64,000 nt of DNA from NCBI RefSeq assembly GCF_901482695.1, contig NZ_LR590484.1:2356001-2420000 (forward strand), in the 5' to 3' direction. Under the pieces are notes generated by a model. It did no database searches and was not told the origin of the DNA. It saw only the letters and a list, made by a program, of their open reading frames with translations. Numbering within the stretch: position 1 is the first letter of the stretch; every line of letters begins with the position of its first letter. The position numbers were made by a program, and so were the translations under genes. This DNA comes from Sphingobacterium thalpophilum (GTDB taxonomy: Bacteria; Bacteroidota; Bacteroidia; Sphingobacteriales; Sphingobacteriaceae). Positions 19,601 through 28,313 of the stretch are shown piece by piece.

Positions 19601-19798
19601 CAGGGACTGATTATTTATAACCGCAGTTCTGAAGCGTTGAACCTGGATCTCAAGGACTATAAAGGACATTTTATCGTACGGCACATCCATCCCAAAAACG
19701 GTACAATCGTTAAAACGGAACGCGTGAATCTCGGAAAAGAACTTCACCTCAACAATTATATGAACAGTCCAGAAATCATCTGGATCGATAAACGTTAA
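16694..19798 (+). CDS. Secreted beta-helix protein with C-terminal putative glycosidase domain (DUF6298-like)
   Basis: A 1034-residue secreted protein (signal peptide to ~SYA-QKQ). Residues ~60-540 look like a right-handed beta-helix: a PDGRVEVVVPLTSGDATQRIQAAL opening like that of pectate-lyase-fold proteins, then rungs such as GVILRGSGFTTGGTTILG and NVWVRRMQFRHFAGSAVYAL. Residues ~615-1034 are a different domain with alternating beta strand and helix, for example HVLAIDHNYGLWYDRRRDDH, GLILIHQNYFQ, VIQMISAEYTGPLHF and IIDIRYWHY. It reads like a TIM barrel with a candidate catalytic Glu at the SAEYTGP turn. I believe this half corresponds to the DUF6298 family, but I am working from memory. 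No activity can be assigned. It sits between pectate lyases and a GH140-like gene, so a role on pectin side chains is likely. Confidence 0.7.
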   Translation: MKISGIFFWSFWLCSLGSYAQKQAVLAPLSWDGTQLLYKNDSLGNRIPDFSYAGYEGGDRAIPDGRVEVVVPLTSGDATQRIQAALDYVSNLPKGKDGLRGVVLLEKGVYQVSGSLSIHTSGVILRGSGFTTGGTTILGTGTSRETLIRIAGKNNIQLQEKHTINTSYVPVNSRKFEVETASAYRAGDKVMITRPATQSWIDVLGTGHFGGGITSLGWKPGQRDITWDRTVVAVHGNSIEIDAPITTALDQTYGQSTLAKFTWTGRITHAGVENMMLESSYNRDNPKDEDHRWMAITVENAENVWVRRMQFRHFAGSAVYALESAKKLTVEDCISLEPVSEIGGQRRYTFYTKGQQTLFQRLYSRQGYHDFAVGYLAAGPNAFVQCQAVEPFSFSGAIDSWASGILFDIIDIDAQALSYKNRGQDGQGAGWSAANSVFWQSTAGLVECYQPPTAQNWAFGIWSQFQGDGYWEQSNEYIKPRSLYYAQLEGRIGKAAKDRSILLPVLTEASSSPPVHVAMELTQQAVQPALQLVDFIREADHRSSLNISVGKAKTIDQIGYNAQAVKSRSADMQVLHGWLVRGNSILTGSKLDVPWWSGSARPYGAIKAKPHITRYVPGEVGIGLTDDLEALTDTMQQNHVLAIDHNYGLWYDRRRDDHERIRRMNGEVWPPFYELPFARSGTGLAYDGLSKYDLTKYNQFYWSRLKRFADLADQKGLILIHQNYFQHNIIEAGAHYADFPWRTANNINNVGFPEPVPYAGDKRIFMAEQFYDIGNPVRRALHRAYIRQCLDNFKDNSGVIQMISAEYTGPLHFVQFWIDVIKEWKAETGGHPIIALSATKDVQDAILADPERAAEIQIIDIRYWHYQADGTLYAPKGGQNLAPRQHARLLKPKKTSMEAVYKAVSEYRIKYPEKAVLYHGDNYPEMAWASFMAGGSMANVPRIQMPEFYAAAAGMQPTVIGGHWVLRSDQGLIIYNRSSEALNLDLKDYKGHFIVRHIHPKNGTIVKTERVNLGKELHLNNYMNSPEIIWIDKR

Positions 19799-19802
19799 TA
19801 TC

Positions 19803-21290
19803 ATGTCAATACACAAGAAGTATCCATTTTTAAAAGCAGAACAACCGTGTCTGCTGTCTTGGATATTCCAACGTACTTTTAAAAAACAGGGCGTATTTCG
19901 CAAAGTTTTTTCGTTTGCAATGATGGGAGTCTTTGTTTCCTGTGCTACCGAAAAAGAGCACAGAGACCTGCCTTTATTGAAAATTTCTGAAAATAAGCGA
20001 TACGTCGTCACCCAGGATGGAAAGCCTTTTTTCTGGCTGGGCGATACGGGCTGGCTTCTCTTCAATAAGATGAACCGCGATGAGGCAGAACAGTATCTGG
20101 AAGATAGAAGACAAAAAGGATTCAACGTCATTCAGGCTATGGTCCTACATACTGTGCCTTCGGTGAATGCTTACGGCGATTCTTCAGTGATCAACGCAGA
20201 TATCTCCAGACCCTTGGTGACGACGGGCAATAATCCCAATCACGCGGACGAATATGATTATTGGGATCATATTGATTATATCATTGATAAGGCTGCCGAA
20301 AAGGGGATCTATATGGCTTTGGTACCTGTATGGGGGTCACCGGTTAAAGATGGGAAAGTATCTGTTGAGCAAGCCGAACAATATGCAAAATTTCTTGCCG
20401 AACGGTGGAAAGACCGTTCCAATATCATTTGGTTAAATGGCGGGGATATTAAGGGGTCTGATAAAATTGATGTGTGGAAGAAAATTGGGCAGACTATCAA
20501 GTCCATTGACCCTAAGCATTTAATGACTTTTCATCCCAGAGGTCGGACAGCATCATCGGACTGGTTCCACAACGAGTCCTGGCTGGACTTTAATATGGTC
20601 CAGTCTGGCCACAGAAGATACGATCAAGATACATCCAAAAATGAGCAGAAACACTATGGCGAGGACAACTGGAAGTTTATGGCAGCGGATTGGGATTTAA
20701 AACCTGTCAAGCCTACTATTGATGGAGAGCCTTCTTACGAGGGTATCCCCCAAGGATTGCATGATATCACCGAGCCCCGTTGGACAGACGCCGATGTCAG
20801 AAGATATGGTTATTGGTCCGTATTTGCGGGCGCATTTGGGTACACCTATGGCCAGAATTCGGTCATGCAGATGCATTCCAAAAAAGATACCACCTCGGCT
20901 TATGGCTCAGACGAAGTTTGGTCTTCGGCCATTCATGCGCCCGGTGCCAGCCAGATGAAATACTTGAAGGAACTAATGCTATCCCGGACCGATTACTTTG
21001 ACCGGATACCTGACCAGACACTGATCGTCGATAATGGCGAAAAATATGATCGTTTACTGGCGACGAGAACAGATCATTATGCCTTTATCTACAATTATAC
21101 CGGCAGACCCATGACGGTTAATATGGGTAAAATCAAAGGCAGTAAGGTAAAGGCCTCCTGGTTTAATCCGAGAAATGGAGAAACCAAGGTCATCGGTGAG
21201 ATGGAGAATAAAGGAATACAACACTTTACACCCGAAGGTGGACAAAAAGAAGGCAACGACTGGGTGTTGATATTGGATTCGGTATCATGA
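19803..21290 (+). CDS. GH140-type apiosidase-like lipoprotein (DUF4038)
   Basis: A 495-residue protein of the DUF4038 TIM-barrel type, with KPFFWLGDTGWLLFNKM, GFNVIQAMVL and a C-terminal beta-sandwich (FIYNYTGRPMTVNMGKI). The founding GH140 enzyme, BT1012 of B. thetaiotaomicron, cleaves the apiose linkage at the base of rhamnogalacturonan II side chains. The expected pair of acids is present: D215 in WLNGGDIKG and E309 in IDGEPSYEG, with spacing close to that of the known enzyme. A lipobox-like MGVFVSC ends at C47, giving an unusually long N-terminal region if the ATG at 19803 is used; no better in-frame start is visible. Its TGA overlaps the next ATG by 4 nt. GH140 membership is likely, but apiose specificity is inferred. 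Confidence 0.8.
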   Translation: MSIHKKYPFLKAEQPCLLSWIFQRTFKKQGVFRKVFSFAMMGVFVSCATEKEHRDLPLLKISENKRYVVTQDGKPFFWLGDTGWLLFNKMNRDEAEQYLEDRRQKGFNVIQAMVLHTVPSVNAYGDSSVINADISRPLVTTGNNPNHADEYDYWDHIDYIIDKAAEKGIYMALVPVWGSPVKDGKVSVEQAEQYAKFLAERWKDRSNIIWLNGGDIKGSDKIDVWKKIGQTIKSIDPKHLMTFHPRGRTASSDWFHNESWLDFNMVQSGHRRYDQDTSKNEQKHYGEDNWKFMAADWDLKPVKPTIDGEPSYEGIPQGLHDITEPRWTDADVRRYGYWSVFAGAFGYTYGQNSVMQMHSKKDTTSAYGSDEVWSSAIHAPGASQMKYLKELMLSRTDYFDRIPDQTLIVDNGEKYDRLLATRTDHYAFIYNYTGRPMTVNMGKIKGSKVKASWFNPRNGETKVIGEMENKGIQHFTPEGGQKEGNDWVLILDSVS

Positions 21291-22216
21291 GAACAATTAA
21301 CATATGGTTTATCTTCATGATGACAACGATGTTTTTTTCTTCGTGTCAGCGGGATATTTATTTATTTACTTCTTTTCATGAACCCGCGAATGAGGGACTA
21401 CGGTATTTGTATAGCGAAGATGCTTATCATTGGAAGCCAATTCGGGGAATATACTTAAAGCCTGAACTGGGAGCGCAGAAGATCATGCGTGACCCTTCCA
21501 TGCTACAGGATAAACATGGTATTTACCACCTAGTATGGACTATTGGATGGAAAGGTAATGAAGGTATTGGTTATGCACGCTCGACAGACTTGATCCATTG
21601 GGACAACCAAAAAATTATTCCGGTAATGAAGCATGAGCCTACGACCGTTAATGTATGGGCGCCAGAATTATTTTATGACGATGTGAATAGTCGGTTTATC
21701 ATCATTTGGGCTTCGACGATACCGCATCGATTTCCGAAAGGCAAGGAAGCTGAGGATAACAATCACCGTATGTACTATACGACCACAAAAGATTTTAATA
21801 CGTTTACAGAAACACAGCTATTCAGTGATCCTGGGTTTAGCATGATTGACGCTGTGATTGTCAAGAAGGCTAAGCAGGATTATGTATTGGTTTTGAAAGA
21901 TAACACCCGGCCCAATCGTGATCTTCGGGTAGCATTTGCGACAAATCCTTTGGGGCCCTTTCAAGAAGTATCCAAGCCCTTTTCGGCCCACCTAACTGAA
22001 GGCCCAACGGTAGTGAAAGTTAAAGATGAGTGGCTGATTTATTTTGACTCCTACGGGAGTAAACGCTATGAGGCTGTGGCTACCAAAGATTTTAAGACGT
22101 TCAAATCAATCAATGACCGCATATCGGTGCCCGAAGGACATAAGCATGGAACCATCTTCAGATCATCAAAAAAAGTTTTAAAGAATTTACGCCGACATGA
22201 AGCCGACACGAAATAG
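21287..22216 (+). CDS. GH43-like five-bladed beta-propeller lipoprotein
   Basis: A 309-residue lipoprotein (lipobox FFSSC, C20) with a five-bladed propeller of the GH43 kind. Candidate catalytic acids are D69 (MRDPSM, possible base), D188 (SMIDAVIV, pKa modulator) and E238 (LTEGPTV, general acid); NVWAPELFYDD is a standard GH43 blade motif. The usual N-terminal HADP-type motif is absent: the sequence starts FTSFHEPANEGLRYLY, a variant seen in a subset of GH43-related proteins. GH43 enzymes release arabinofuranose, xylose or galactose from side chains. The gene overlaps its neighbours on both sides (4 nt upstream, 20 nt downstream), so it is translationally coupled to the apiosidase-like gene. 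Confidence 0.8.
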   Translation: MRTINIWFIFMMTTMFFSSCQRDIYLFTSFHEPANEGLRYLYSEDAYHWKPIRGIYLKPELGAQKIMRDPSMLQDKHGIYHLVWTIGWKGNEGIGYARSTDLIHWDNQKIIPVMKHEPTTVNVWAPELFYDDVNSRFIIIWASTIPHRFPKGKEAEDNNHRMYYTTTKDFNTFTETQLFSDPGFSMIDAVIVKKAKQDYVLVLKDNTRPNRDLRVAFATNPLGPFQEVSKPFSAHLTEGPTVVKVKDEWLIYFDSYGSKRYEAVATKDFKTFKSINDRISVPEGHKHGTIFRSSKKVLKNLRRHEADTK

Positions 22217-24038
22217 TAACATCGCCGTTCTGTACAGTATATTACTTGCGGGAGTTGCCGGAACCGCCTATGCGCAGGACACCGTCAAATACGTGGGTCA
22301 GACATTATCCAATGTGGATTATCATCATGGACAGCTAACTCCTGCCGTGGGTACACATAATATACAGGTATTTCGGGCGAATCGGGAGTTCCCGGAACAG
22401 GCTGGCGGGCATAATTTTACCTACAATCACCAACCTTTTTTGGCCTTTTGGAACAATACTTATTATCTACAATTTCTGAGCAATCCTGTGGGCGAGCATA
22501 TTGCAGAAGGGAAGACCCTTTTACAGACGTCCAAAGACGGTTATGTCTGGTCGGGGCCTGTCGAACTGTTTCCGCCCTATCTTGTACCGGAGGGGTTCAC
22601 AAAGCCAGGTAGGGCCGACCGCGCGGGCAAGGAGCTCTACGCAGTTATGCACCAACGCATGGGTTTCTATACGGCCCAGAATGGTAAGCTCCTGACAATT
22701 GGATACTATGGTGTGGCGTTGGATGCGAAAGATGATCCTAATGACGGCAATGGATTAGGACGTGTGGTCCGGGAAATAAATAAGGACGGTTCTTTTGGAC
22801 CAATTTATTTTATCCGGTTCAATTCATCTTTCAACACAAAGATGGCCAAATACCCGTTTTTCACAAAAAGTAAGGATAAAGCTTTTGTGTCAGCCTGTGA
22901 AGAACTGCTAAATAGTCCGTTGATGATGCAGCAATGGGTGGAAGAGGCCGATCGCAATGATCCGCTAGTTCCTTTAAAGCGACCTGTTAAAGCGTTTGCT
23001 TATTACCATTTAAATGATGGCAGGGTAGTCGGGCTGTGGAAACATGCACTCACCTCGATCAGCAACGATAATGGCAGGACCTGGGCATATTCACCACGAA
23101 GAGCCCCCGGATTTGTCAACAGCAATGCGAAGATCTGGGGACAGCGGACCTCTGACGGTCGCTTTGCAACGGTTTACAATCCTTCCGAGTTCAGATGGCC
23201 ACTGGCGGTTTCCACCAGTGACGACGGGCTACGTTATACCGATCTACTGTTGGTCAACGGTGAGATTTCCACGATGCGTTACGGCGGAAATTATAAATCC
23301 TATGGCCCCCAGTATGTACGTGGCATACAAGAAGGAAATGGCCAGACGCCGGATAAAAATATGTGGTTAACCTATAGCATGAACAAAGAGGATATATGGG
23401 TAGCCAAAGTGCCTGTTCCGATCAGTTCCACGGTGGCGGAAGCCGTTGATGACGATTTTTCGAAACAGCCAGAACAAGTTTATAATTCATGGAATATTTA
23501 TAGCCCGCTTTGGGCAAGTGCCAAAGTTGAAGGTAATGCCTTGGTATTGCGGGACAAGGATCCCTACGACTATGCAAAAGCAGACCGGGTAATTGCACCG
23601 GCAAAGAAAGGCAAAATAACTTATACGGTGACGCCCCAACAGGATACGCATGGCACTTTAGAAATAGAACTCGTCAATGGCAACGGGCTCCCGGCTGCTC
23701 GGATTACCTTTGATAAGGATGGCCTGATTAAGAATAAGGCAGGGTATCGGAATGCAACTATACAAAAATATGAGGCCGGACAAACGTATCATATAACCTG
23801 CCTTGTAGATGTCACTACCCGCTCTTTTCAGCTATTTGTCAATGGCGTGGACAAAGGGACCAAATTGTTTTTTCAACCTGTAGATAGTATTTGTAAAGTA
23901 TCGTTCAGAACAGGAGAAATCAGACGTTTCCCTGACGCGGATACACCAACAGACCAGGATTTTGACGTCGTCAATCCGGGACAGGCAGTAAAAGAGGCTG
24001 TTTATAGGATATCTTCGTTGACAGCGCAAACAATGTAA
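22197..24038 (+). CDS. Secreted beta-propeller protein with C-terminal laminin-G-like domain, function unassigned
   Basis: A 613-residue exported protein (signal peptide to ~AYA-QDT). Residues ~40-420 contain repeated blade-like segments (QPFLAFWNNTYYLQFL, TSKDGYVWSGP, ISNDNGRTWAYSP, STSDDGLRYTDL) with Asp-box-like S-x-D-x-G-x-x-W/Y turns, so it is a sialidase-type propeller. Residues ~425-600 are a beta-sandwich of the concanavalin/laminin-G type (GTLEIELVNGNG, RSFQLFVNGVDKG). I cannot name the enzyme class. Propellers of this general form include GH33-like hydrolases and polysaccharide lyases acting on rhamnose-glucuronate linkages (PL42-type), either of which would suit this locus. It starts inside the preceding gene and ends 4 bp before the esterase gene. 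Confidence 0.65.
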   Translation: MKPTRNSNIAVLYSILLAGVAGTAYAQDTVKYVGQTLSNVDYHHGQLTPAVGTHNIQVFRANREFPEQAGGHNFTYNHQPFLAFWNNTYYLQFLSNPVGEHIAEGKTLLQTSKDGYVWSGPVELFPPYLVPEGFTKPGRADRAGKELYAVMHQRMGFYTAQNGKLLTIGYYGVALDAKDDPNDGNGLGRVVREINKDGSFGPIYFIRFNSSFNTKMAKYPFFTKSKDKAFVSACEELLNSPLMMQQWVEEADRNDPLVPLKRPVKAFAYYHLNDGRVVGLWKHALTSISNDNGRTWAYSPRRAPGFVNSNAKIWGQRTSDGRFATVYNPSEFRWPLAVSTSDDGLRYTDLLLVNGEISTMRYGGNYKSYGPQYVRGIQEGNGQTPDKNMWLTYSMNKEDIWVAKVPVPISSTVAEAVDDDFSKQPEQVYNSWNIYSPLWASAKVEGNALVLRDKDPYDYAKADRVIAPAKKGKITYTVTPQQDTHGTLEIELVNGNGLPAARITFDKDGLIKNKAGYRNATIQKYEAGQTYHITCLVDVTTRSFQLFVNGVDKGTKLFFQPVDSICKVSFRTGEIRRFPDADTPTDQDFDVVNPGQAVKEAVYRISSLTAQTM

Positions 24039-24042
24039 TGGG

Positions 24043-25473
24043 ATGAATAAGGTAATTCTATACATCGTGTTGTTTATACTCGCTTCCCGGCTTGAAGCCG
24101 CGGTTGTGCTACCCAATATTTTTGCTCATCATATGGTGTTGCAACGCGACCGTCACGTACCCATTTTCGGTACAGCATCAGGCGGGGAATCCATCGTGGT
24201 GAACTTTCAAAATCAACGTATACATACGCGAGCTGATAAAAACGGAAACTGGCAAGTGGTGTTAAAGCCGATGAAGGCCAATGCGGTAGGGCAGACACTA
24301 ACTATCATCGGCAGCACCACTATTGAACTTAAAGATGTTGTGGTGGGAGAGGTATGGCTGTGTTCGGGTCAGTCCAATATGGAATATCAGATGCGTAAGA
24401 TTGCAAAAGAAAAGCCGCCATTGAGGGGGAATTATTTTCCTCTGGAGGAGGTGAAAGAAGCCAAAAATGCCGACTTACGGATCTTTTTGGTCAGGAGAAA
24501 ATTTCTGTTAAAGCCCAGTGGAAAATATGAAGGTTGGGCACTGGCACAGGATTCTGCATTAGCACAGTTTTCGGCGCCAGCCTATTTCTTTGGGAAAAAA
24601 TTACAGGAGGAATTGAAAGTTCCTGTCGGCATTATTGCATCTGCCGTGAGCGGTAGCCGTATAGAACCTTGGTTTGCGGAAGCGTACTGGAACAGCTCCC
24701 CGTATCTAAAGGAGAAGCCTACGTCGGGCGATCCTGGAAAATTTTATCACCTGATGATTGAACCCTTAGCACCTTACGCATTAAGGGGCTTTATCTGGTA
24801 TCAGGGAGAAAGCAACGTGTTTATGCAGGAAAATCTTTCCTACAGCTACAAGATGAAAGCGCTGATTGAAAACTGGCGTAACCTTTGGAAGGATCCCAAG
24901 ATGCCATTTTATTTCACCCAGATTGCGCCATTCCGCTACTCACTGGACGAAAAGCGGCAACTCCGTATGCCGACAACGGTATTGCCGGAATTTCGCGAAG
25001 CGCAGGACCTCGTGTTACAGTTGCCTTTTACTGGCCGTATCATCACAACGGATCTGGTCGATGATATCGACAACCTTCATCCAAATTACAAATGGGAGAT
25101 CGGCAGACGACACGCTCTTAAAGCTTTAAAAAACGTATACAAGAAAAAAATTATTGCCGATGGTCCGGAAATAAAATCTGTGAAGATAAAGGGGCAGAAA
25201 GCATATTTAACATTCAAACATGCAAAAGGGCTGAAAAGTCTGGACGGCAGGCCGTTGAATTCATTTGAAGTCGCGGGCGATGATGCGGTCTTCTTCCCGG
25301 CAATGGCGACGATCATTAACGATACGATTATACTCCAACATGCTGGGCTTCCACGGATTGTTCAAGTTAGGTTTGCTTGGGATGAAGCTGCCCAGCCTAA
25401 TTTGGTTAATGCTGCAGGTTTGCCGGCGGCACCGTTCAGAACAGATGGCCCATTGAAATCAACAAAATTGTAA
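24043..25473 (+). CDS. Sialate O-acetylesterase-type SGNH esterase
   Basis: A 476-residue secreted SGNH-fold esterase (SASA family) that probably removes O-acetyl groups from glycans so that glycosidases can act. The N-terminal beta-domain has LPNIFAHHMVLQRD and VPIFGTASGGE. The nucleophile is S111 in CSGQSNMEYQ, WYQGESN carries the family Gln-Gly-Glu block, and D343/H346 in DNLHP complete the catalytic set. Unlike many Bacteroidota homologues it lacks the ~150-residue jelly-roll insert, which is found instead in the GH95 protein at 739-3537. The signal peptide ends near LEA-AVVL. On pectin the likely substrates are acetylated galacturonic acid, aceric acid or 2-O-methylfucose residues; this is inferred from context. 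Confidence 0.85.
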   Translation: MNKVILYIVLFILASRLEAAVVLPNIFAHHMVLQRDRHVPIFGTASGGESIVVNFQNQRIHTRADKNGNWQVVLKPMKANAVGQTLTIIGSTTIELKDVVVGEVWLCSGQSNMEYQMRKIAKEKPPLRGNYFPLEEVKEAKNADLRIFLVRRKFLLKPSGKYEGWALAQDSALAQFSAPAYFFGKKLQEELKVPVGIIASAVSGSRIEPWFAEAYWNSSPYLKEKPTSGDPGKFYHLMIEPLAPYALRGFIWYQGESNVFMQENLSYSYKMKALIENWRNLWKDPKMPFYFTQIAPFRYSLDEKRQLRMPTTVLPEFREAQDLVLQLPFTGRIITTDLVDDIDNLHPNYKWEIGRRHALKALKNVYKKKIIADGPEIKSVKIKGQKAYLTFKHAKGLKSLDGRPLNSFEVAGDDAVFFPAMATIINDTIILQHAGLPRIVQVRFAWDEAAQPNLVNAAGLPAAPFRTDGPLKSTKL

Positions 25474-25486
25474 TAGTAAGCTAATC

Positions 25487-28261
25487 ATGAAATTAAACGT
25501 AAAAACTGTATTATCCTTCTTTTTTTTGACGCTTACAGCGTTACAGATTTCTGCTCAGCAGACAGAAATCCAATATCTTTCTGGAAGAGGCAAGGATGAT
25601 GGTGTTTTATGGGATTTTAAGGTCAGTGAGGGTATGAAAGCCGGCGTCTGGGATAAGATACCTGTACCTTCCAACTGGGAACTACAGGGCTTCGGCAAAT
25701 ATAACTATGGTTTCAACAAAGAAATCAACAAAGGCAAGGAAGTTGGCGTTTATAAATACCGTTTTCGGGTACCTGACATGTGGAATACGAAACTTGTCAG
25801 ACTTGTTTTCGAAGGCGTGATGACGGATGCAGAAGTAAAAATCAATGGTAAACTCGCAGGGGAAATCCATCAGGGATCATTCTATGTGTTCAAATATGAC
25901 ATCGGCAAACTGATCAGACCGGGAAAGGACAATCTGTTGGAGGTAAAGGTAGCGAAGCATTCGGCCAATAAGTCTGTTAACGCGGCAGAGCGGGAAGGCG
26001 ACTTTTGGATCTTCGGAGGGATATTTCGTCCAGTGTATCTGGAGGCGTTACCCCAGAGCCATGTCGAACGTGTTTCTTTGGACGCTCGGGCAGACGGAAC
26101 TTTTAAAGCTAAGGTTGTGACCGAAGGCACAGCCAATGAAGTTGCGGTGCAGCTTTTTGATGCAGCGGGTAATCGGTTTGGCAAGGAACTAAAAACAACT
26201 ATAACAGGCCATGAAATCTGGCTAAATGGACGTTTTGAGAAACCGGAACTCTGGTCAGCTGAGTTCCCCAATTTATATCAGGCGCAAGTTACGTTATTAA
26301 AAAATGGGATGGTGCAGCATCAGCTCACACAGAAGTTTGGTTTCCGTACAGTCGAAGTGAAAGCGCGGGATGGTGTATATATTAATGGCGTCAAGATAAA
26401 ATTCAAAGGTGTTAACCGACACTCGTTTCATCCCCAGTCGGGCAGGACGACAAGCAAAGAAATTAGTATTGCTGACGTCAAACTTATTAAAGAGATGAAT
26501 ATGAACGCAGTCCGGATGGCGCATTATCCACCAGACAATCATTTTCTTGCAGTTTGCGATTCATTAGGCTTATATGTAATGAACGAATTGGGGGGCTGGC
26601 ATGGCCATTATGATACACCTACCGGTTCTAAATTGCTACGCGAGATGATGGTTGTTTCCGAAAACAATCCTTCGGTGATCTTTTGGGCAAATGGTAACGA
26701 AGGGGGGCACAATCCCGAGCTGGATCACATCTTTCAAGAACAAGATATTCAAAAAAGGCCACTGATCTATCCCTGGGCTGTATACGGTGGTTTTGAAACC
26801 ACCCATTACCGCGAATACAATTACGGAATAGGAACCTATGATCATGGCCATAATATTGTCATGCCAACGGAATTCCTCCACGGCATGTATGATGGCGGAC
26901 ACGGTGCTGGAATCGAGGACTACTGGAAAGCGATGTTGGCCAATCCTTTATCTGCGGGAGGCTTTTTATGGGATTTTCAGGATCAAGGTATCGTACGCAC
27001 GGATAAAAACAATCGTATCGATACAGATGGTAATCACGGTCCTGACGGAATCGTGGGGCCGTACTATGAGAAGGAGGGAAGCTTTTTTACGATAAAAGAA
27101 GTTTGGAGCCCGATTTTCTTTGAAAAAAGAGCGATTACTAAAGAGTTTGATGGAATATTTAATATAGAAAATCGATATTCATTTACCAACAGCAGCCAAT
27201 GCACATTTAGTTATGAATTCAAGAAATTGGGTGCTTATCGGCAGGTCGGAGCGAGCACAAAAGGAAATATAGCTGCACCTCATATTGCTCCCGGAGCGAA
27301 GGGCATATTGAAGATGGATCTTCCGAAAGGATGGGAGCAATTTGACGTGCTATACATTACCGTCAAGGACCCTTGGGGGCAGGAGCTCTTCACCTGGAGT
27401 TTTCCTATCGCTATGCCGGCCGATATAGCAGCATCTCTGATCGTTCCCGGGAGCCCACAAAATATTTCGGTACAGGAAGAGCCCAGTTCATATCTGGTAC
27501 AGGCCAATGGAATCAGCTATAAAATCAATAAGCTAACAGGGTTATTGGAACAGGTAAAGAATGCGAAAGGTATCATCCCCTTTCATAACGGACCAGTGCT
27601 ACAGGAAGCGGTCAACAATTACAAAAACTTTACACTGAGTCACGAAGATGGAAAGGTGGTCATCCAGTCTACATTTGATAAAAAGGAAAGTTACAACACA
27701 CTGCGATGGGAGATACTGCCTTCAGGACAGTTGAAGATGCATGTGCAATATTTCCCTGAAAGTTATTTCACGCGTTTTGTTGGAGTAAACTTTGACTTTC
27801 CAGAATCTGAAATTAAAGCGGTTGAGTATATGGGAATGGGACCTTATCGAGTCTGGAAAAATCGAATGAAGGGCAACCAATTTGGTGTATGGAGGAAAGA
27901 CTATAACAATACAGCAACGGGCGAGCCGCCGTTTGAGTATCCAGAGTTCAAAGGGTATCATGCCAATATGTACTGGACGAAATTTATCGGGAAGGAGCAG
28001 AGCTTTATGGTTTTTACTGATCGTGAAGATGTGTTTTTAAGGTTGTATACACCAAAGGAGCAACAAGATACGGAGTGGAAGAATATGGACCCTATCTTTC
28101 CAAAAGGGGATATTTCGTTCATGAATGGTATCTCTGCTATTGGTACCAAAACTCAGAAGCCGGAAACCACTGGCCCAATGGGCATGAAGCACGTATATTA
28201 TGATTTTGAAAAAGAACCTATAAGGGCGTTGCATCTGGTTCTGTATTTTGATTTTAAATAA
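25487..28261 (+). CDS. GH2 beta-galactosidase/beta-glucuronidase-type glycosidase
   Basis: A 924-residue secreted GH2 enzyme (signal peptide to ~ISA-QQT). It has the N-terminal sandwich (VPSNWELQGFG, VKINGKLAGE), an immunoglobulin-like domain and a TIM barrel, with acid/base E405 in ANGNEGGHN and a probable nucleophile at E462 in MPTEFLHG. The barrel is followed by beta-galactosidase small-chain-like modules (MGMGPYRVWKNRMKG). The HGMYDGGHGAGIEDYW segment is typical of a GH2 subgroup common in Bacteroidota PULs. The substrate is probably a terminal beta-galactosyl or glucuronyl unit of a pectin side chain, but the sequence does not settle which. It lies 13 bp after the esterase and 52 bp before GH78, consistent with one operon. 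Confidence 0.9.
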   Translation: MKLNVKTVLSFFFLTLTALQISAQQTEIQYLSGRGKDDGVLWDFKVSEGMKAGVWDKIPVPSNWELQGFGKYNYGFNKEINKGKEVGVYKYRFRVPDMWNTKLVRLVFEGVMTDAEVKINGKLAGEIHQGSFYVFKYDIGKLIRPGKDNLLEVKVAKHSANKSVNAAEREGDFWIFGGIFRPVYLEALPQSHVERVSLDARADGTFKAKVVTEGTANEVAVQLFDAAGNRFGKELKTTITGHEIWLNGRFEKPELWSAEFPNLYQAQVTLLKNGMVQHQLTQKFGFRTVEVKARDGVYINGVKIKFKGVNRHSFHPQSGRTTSKEISIADVKLIKEMNMNAVRMAHYPPDNHFLAVCDSLGLYVMNELGGWHGHYDTPTGSKLLREMMVVSENNPSVIFWANGNEGGHNPELDHIFQEQDIQKRPLIYPWAVYGGFETTHYREYNYGIGTYDHGHNIVMPTEFLHGMYDGGHGAGIEDYWKAMLANPLSAGGFLWDFQDQGIVRTDKNNRIDTDGNHGPDGIVGPYYEKEGSFFTIKEVWSPIFFEKRAITKEFDGIFNIENRYSFTNSSQCTFSYEFKKLGAYRQVGASTKGNIAAPHIAPGAKGILKMDLPKGWEQFDVLYITVKDPWGQELFTWSFPIAMPADIAASLIVPGSPQNISVQEEPSSYLVQANGISYKINKLTGLLEQVKNAKGIIPFHNGPVLQEAVNNYKNFTLSHEDGKVVIQSTFDKKESYNTLRWEILPSGQLKMHVQYFPESYFTRFVGVNFDFPESEIKAVEYMGMGPYRVWKNRMKGNQFGVWRKDYNNTATGEPPFEYPEFKGYHANMYWTKFIGKEQSFMVFTDREDVFLRLYTPKEQQDTEWKNMDPIFPKGDISFMNGISAIGTKTQKPETTGPMGMKHVYYDFEKEPIRALHLVLYFDFK

Positions 28262-28313
28262 GTATGTCACCATTAGTAGCGGTGGATATCAGAAGTAAAG
28301 AAATAAGATAAAC

